Shown here: piece after piece, positions 5,071 through 9,635 of the stretch | Layout: each line of letters begins with the position of its first letter | How positions within the stretch are numbered: the first letter of the stretch is position 1 | Assembly (NCBI GenBank): GCA_034666665.1 | Contig: JAXDLK010000246.1 | Span: forward strand, 1 to 9,635 | Reading direction: 5' to 3' | Length of the DNA: 9,635 bases | Origin: JAXDLK01 sp034666665 | GTDB taxonomy: Bacteria > Desulfobacterota > Binatia > JACPRU01 | Translations under genes and position numbers: made by a program | Notes under the pieces: generated by a model | The model's input: only the letters and a program-made list of their open reading frames with translations | Told to the model about the DNA's origin: nothing | Databases searched by the model: none

Positions 5071-6765
5071 TCAGGCGGAGCGGTTGCGCGCGGGTCCTGC
5101 CGGAGTCTTCTCCGGGGTCGACGGCAGAGCATCGGCCGCCAGGGGCAGGCTGACGAAGAACGTGCTTCCCGCTCCCTCGCGGCTCTCGACCCAGATCTCG
5201 CCGCCGTGAGCCTTGACGAGGCCGCGCGCGACGGCGAGCCCGAGCGATGCTTCCCTCGGCGCCGTCTCCGGCCGCCGCCAGTAGACGTCGAAGACGTAGG
5301 GAAGCTGGTTCGTCGCCATTCCCGGTCCGTCGTCGGTGACCGAGAAACGGACGCGGTCGACCAGGCGCTGCACCGCGGTGCGGATCGTGCCCCCTTCCGG
5401 CGAGGAGCGGATCGCATTCGCGATCAGGTTCGCGAACACGTCGAGCGCACGGTCGCGATCGGCGAGCACGTTCGGCAGATCGGCCTCGACGGCGCAGTCG
5501 ATGCGAACGCCGCGCCATTCCGCCTGTGGCCGCATCCGCGCTACGGCTTCCTGCATCAACAGGCCGGCGGACTCGGCCACCGGACACACCGTGAGGCTGC
5601 CGTCCTCGATCAGGCCCAGGTTCAGGAGATCCTGGATGAGAGACCGCATCTGTTCCGCCGACCGTTTGATCGTCACGGCGTATTCGCTGCGCCTCGCCTC
5701 CGGCAGCCCCGGCTGCAGCAGCAGGTTGGCGATGATCGAGATCGCGTTCAGCGGGCTCCGCAGGTCGTGCGAGACCACCGCCGTGACGCGGTCGCGCGCC
5801 CGCACCGCGTGCTCCGCGTCCTCGTAGAGCCACGCATTCTCGACGGCCACGGAGGCGAACTGGGCGAGCTGCACGAGCAGGCTCTGGTCGCGCTCGCCGA
5901 ACTCCCCTTCGAGCTTGTCCGACAGTTGGATCCAGCCGAGCGCCTCTCCGCCTCCGCCGACGAGCGGCGCCGCGAGACAGTCCGGCAACGGCGGCTTGCT
6001 GGCGGGCTCGAGCCGTTGCCACCCCGGGTGTTGCTGCAGCTCCTCCGCGTTCGCGCGGAACGGCGCGGGGAAGTCGATCCCCACGCTCAGGAACGGGAAC
6101 AGGTCGAGCGACGCGGGTGCGCCGCACGCGGAGGCGTACTTGTCCGAGAGCGATGCCGTGAGGATCCGCGGGATCGCTTCCTCACGCGGACGCAGGTGCG
6201 TGATCGCGACGTGCGCGCCGATGATTCGCCGCGCCGTGGCGGTGATGAGATCGAGCCGCTCCTCGATGCGCGGTGCCGACGTGATCGCGACCGCCGCATC
6301 CGCGAGCGCTCGAAGCTGCTCCGTGTGCTGCGTGCGCTCCTCGTCTGCCGCATTGCGGTCGCGCGTCTCACGAAGGTTCACGACCAGCGCACCGATCGTC
6401 GGCTCGTGGAGCAGGTTCGTCGCCACACCCTCGAACCAGCAGTGGTGACCGTGGTTGTGCCGCAGCCGGAGCTCGCCGCTGCAGCGGCGAGCCGGCTCGG
6501 CGAGGAGATCACGCACCATCGTGTGCGCGACCTCGCGGTCGTCCTCGTGAGCGAGATCGACGAAGCTCGTGTCGATCAGCTCTCCGAGGTCGTGACCGAG
6601 GGTCCGCTCGACGGAGGGGCTGGCATAGGCCAGCGATCCGTCCCGGCGGAGCAACAATATGATGTCGAAGCTGTGCTCGATGATCGTGCGAAAGCGGGCA
6701 TCGGGAAGGTTACCGCTCACCTCGCTCGGAAGCGGCGACGCGCACGGGGCACCCTGCTCTGACAT
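5071..6765 (-). CDS. Soluble PAS-GAF sensor histidine kinase
   Basis: This 564-residue protein has no transmembrane segment. Domains in order are PAS (about 22-135), GAF (about 160-312), dimerisation/phosphoacceptor HisKA (about 322-388) and HATPase_c (about 430-542). The H-box is VSHDLRSPLN with His333 as the predicted phosphorylated residue. The N-box is FANLIANAIRSSP (Asn446, Asn450), the G1 box is DDGPGM (478-483), and a G2-like GLAVARG begins at 509. The kinase should therefore be active and sense a cytosolic signal, perhaps through a ligand in PAS or GAF. No response regulator gene is adjacent, so it is an orphan here. I chose ATG at 6765 (MSEQGAPCAS) because sequence further upstream in the frame looks non-coding; the ribosome site is weak. 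Its 3' end abuts the stress-type genes at 2933-5066, a hint but no proof that it regulates them. Confidence 0.93.
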   Translation of the reverse strand: MSEQGAPCASPLPSEVSGNLPDARFRTIIEHSFDIILLLRRDGSLAYASPSVERTLGHDLGELIDTSFVDLAHEDDREVAHTMVRDLLAEPARRCSGELRLRHNHGHHCWFEGVATNLLHEPTIGALVVNLRETRDRNAADEERTQHTEQLRALADAAVAITSAPRIEERLDLITATARRIIGAHVAITHLRPREEAIPRILTASLSDKYASACGAPASLDLFPFLSVGIDFPAPFRANAEELQQHPGWQRLEPASKPPLPDCLAAPLVGGGGEALGWIQLSDKLEGEFGERDQSLLVQLAQFASVAVENAWLYEDAEHAVRARDRVTAVVSHDLRSPLNAISIIANLLLQPGLPEARRSEYAVTIKRSAEQMRSLIQDLLNLGLIEDGSLTVCPVAESAGLLMQEAVARMRPQAEWRGVRIDCAVEADLPNVLADRDRALDVFANLIANAIRSSPEGGTIRTAVQRLVDRVRFSVTDDGPGMATNQLPYVFDVYWRRPETAPREASLGLAVARGLVKAHGGEIWVESREGAGSTFFVSLPLAADALPSTPEKTPAGPARNRSA

Positions 6766-6804
6766 CGGAGTGCTCTGAAGACATACCCCACCAGGCGGGT
6801 CAAG

Positions 6805-7494
6805 GTGACGGCGCTTTACACCCGTTGTCGTGAAAGTTACAAAGTCTGCCTCGTGCTTCAGGCGTCGGTTCTGAACGACGAGACGGCGGCGCGCCCCGCG
6901 CTCGCCGGCTCGGTCTGGTCGGAAGGCTGCACGACCGGCGGCCATGCCGCAGGTTTCGCCGAGCGTCTGCGCCACGAGCGGATCGTTCAGTGCAGCCGGC
7001 GGCTCGCGCTCGTGCTGTGGGTGGCGTGTGCGGGCGCCCTGAATGCCGCCGCCGTGCCGACGACGGCGGTGACCCCGGAGATCGAGGATCGGCTCTCGTC
7101 GGACGTGCTGCGACCCGATCCCTCGGCGACGACGATCCGGCGGCTCCACGACCAGCTCGATCGCCAGGAGGAACGCCTTTCGAAGACGGAGGAGGACCGC
7201 TCCGCGCTGAGCCAGGCGCTCCGGGACCTCGACCTTCGCTTCGCGTCGACCGAGGCCTCTCACGATACGGAGCTTTCGCGGCTCCGCTCCCTGGTGGTGT
7301 TGCTCGGAGTCGTGCTCGCGGTGGCGCTGGCGTCGCTGATCGCGGCGTGGCGAAAGGTCGCCCAGCTGGAGGAGCGATGGCGGCCGGTGCCGGCGCATCG
7401 GGACACGCGGCAGCTTCTCGAGCAGCTCTATGGGGAGCGGTTGGAAGATCCGGCAGGCACTTTGCCCGGCGACGACCCGCAGCGGAGCTCCTGA
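6805..7494 (+). CDS. Coiled-coil membrane protein of unknown function, start uncertain
   Basis: The frame spans 229 codons from GTG 6805. Only the part after about residue 63 looks like protein. It holds a hydrophobic segment after RR (about 66-85, signal-anchor-like, with GALNAAAVPT after it), a long coiled coil (about 108-160, with LHDQLDRQEERLSKTEED), a second transmembrane helix (about 163-182) and a charged tail containing LLEQLYGERLED. The coiled coil would face the periplasm if both hydrophobic segments span the membrane. No ATG lies in frame. GTG 6805 follows AGGCGGG at 6793-6799, GTG 6853 is another option, and no good start lies close to the first hydrophobic segment, so the N-terminus may be wrong. 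I recognise no family. It ends 32 nt before the decarboxylase gene and may be co-transcribed with it. Confidence 0.6.
   Translation: MTALYTRCRESYKVCLVLQASVLNDETAARPALAGSVWSEGCTTGGHAAGFAERLRHERIVQCSRRLALVLWVACAGALNAAAVPTTAVTPEIEDRLSSDVLRPDPSATTIRRLHDQLDRQEERLSKTEEDRSALSQALRDLDLRFASTEASHDTELSRLRSLVVLLGVVLAVALASLIAAWRKVAQLEERWRPVPAHRDTRQLLEQLYGERLEDPAGTLPGDDPQRSS
6815..6842 (-). promoter_or_regulatory. Candidate sigma-70-type promoter for the histidine kinase
   Basis: Read on the minus strand, TTGTAA (6842-6837) and TGTAAA (6820-6815) are separated by 16 nt. Each matches four of six consensus bases of a -35/-10 pair. Transcription would start near 6808 and give a leader of about 40 nt to the ATG at 6765. 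This is a local AT-richer patch in a GC-rich region. It would overlap the uncertain 5' end of the divergent gene. Confidence 0.3.
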
Positions 7495-7526
7495 GCCCGC
7501 CGTCAGCGAAGGATCGCGGATACGCC

Positions 7527-9167
<1,641 letters not shown>

Positions 9168-9171
9168 GCGG

Positions 9172-9635
9172 TCAGGGAGCTGCGCGAAGCGCGGCGCGGA
9201 GGTTCGGATCGTCGAGCGCCTGTGCCGCCACCTGGTGCAGCGTGTCCGCGACGAGCCCTCGCAGCTCCTCGATGCCGCTGGTCGCGTCGCCGCCGACCGC
9301 GAGCGCCCCCGGTTTCTCGTTCACCGCCGTGTACGTGTTCGCGAAGAGCTCCCGACCGGTCTGCCGCTCGGTGACCATCACACGGATGCGCGCCCGCGCC
9401 TCGCTCCGGACGTAGCGGTTGCCGCCGAGCTCCTCGATCCTGCCCGACAGCAGATAGACGCCCCCCGCGGGATCGGCGAGCAGGCCGCGCTCCTGCAAAC
9501 CGCGCGCGAACGCGGCGGCGACGAGCTGGCTGACCGGAGCCGTGCCCTCGAGTGTGTAGAGCGGGTTCCCGAGCGGCCCGCGGATCGATCCGATCCAGCG
9601 GCTGGATTCGCCGCGGTCGTCCGCGAAGGATCCGA
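9172..9635 (-). CDS. Envelope-associated protein, C-terminal part (partial at window edge)
   Basis: The frame is open to the right edge of the window, so the start lies outside. About 153 residues are visible. They contain IGSIRGPLGNPLYTLEG, then VSQLVAAAFARGLQERGLL, the strand-rich VYLLSGRIEELGGN, ARARIRVMVTERQTGRELF, and a C-terminal helix (GIEELRGLVADTLHQVAAQA). Alternating beta strands with a helix carrying LVAAAFARGLQERG recall YajG-like lipoproteins and ABC-transport auxiliary lipoproteins of the outer membrane. The N-terminal signal or lipobox that would decide this is not visible. An internal TTG at 9498 is not needed as a start, because the frame continues upstream with coding character. 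Its stop is 4 nt from the decarboxylase stop on the other strand. Confidence 0.7.
   Translation of the reverse strand, partial: GSFADDRGESSRWIGSIRGPLGNPLYTLEGTAPVSQLVAAAFARGLQERGLLADPAGGVYLLSGRIEELGGNRYVRSEARARIRVMVTERQTGRELFANTYTAVNEKPGALAVGGDATSGIEELRGLVADTLHQVAAQALDDPNLRAALRAAP

Noticed and set aside
4895..6127. 410-codon minus-strand frame overlapping the kinase
   Set aside because: It is a second frame of the kinase region with Arg/Ala/Gly-rich composition and no recognisable domain.
4837..6762. 641-codon open frame on the plus strand
   Set aside because: It is antisense to the histidine kinase, is rich in Arg, and shows no motif. The kinase boxes on the minus strand are decisive.

Overview
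The window comes from a high-GC, Gram-negative (diderm) bacterium. Third codon positions are strongly G/C. Shine-Dalgarno sites are of the AGGAGG type. The encoded proteins include a lipoprotein with a lipobox, a periplasmic BON protein and other exported proteins. The gene set would fit an environmental proteobacterium or a member of a Myxococcota/Binatota-like lineage. I cannot fix the phylum without a database search. There are no rRNA or tRNA genes, CRISPR arrays or insertion sequences that I can support.

Layout, left to right. (1) 16-1104 (+): a membrane-anchored SGNH/GDSL hydrolase with all catalytic blocks present. (2) 1151-2619 (+): a tight run of five small membrane proteins: a two-helix holin-X/YqjE-like protein, three single-anchor helical proteins of YqjD/ElaB type, and a YtxH-type protein. 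The genes overlap or lie close together and most have good ribosome binding sites. (3) 2620-2932: about 310 bp without a confident gene, ending in a perfect GC hairpin. (4) 2933-5066 (+): an envelope-stress style group made of a 49-residue lipoprotein, a 56-residue DUF1328 membrane protein, a strong intrinsic terminator, a secreted four-BON-domain protein and a secreted disordered protein. (5) 5071-6765 (-): a soluble PAS-GAF sensor histidine kinase, convergent with group 4 and without a response regulator beside it. (6) 6805-7494 (+): a coiled-coil membrane protein of unknown function with an uncertain start. (7) 7527-9167 (+): a thiamine-diphosphate 2-oxo-acid decarboxylase of the pyruvate/indolepyruvate decarboxylase type. 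(8) 9172-9635 (-): the C-terminal part of an envelope protein, convergent with the decarboxylase and running off the right edge.

Functional reading. Groups 2 and 4 together look like an envelope maintenance or osmotic/stress-response island. They combine glycine-rich single-helix membrane anchors, YtxH, DUF1328, an entericidin-like lipoprotein and a BON protein. Similar small genes are typically stress- or stationary-phase-induced in better studied bacteria. The neighbouring cytosolic sensor kinase could be their regulator, but that is inference from position only. The decarboxylase and the SGNH hydrolase are probably separate functions. The spacers within group 4 are unusually rich in inverted repeats, and one of these is a textbook Rho-independent terminator.
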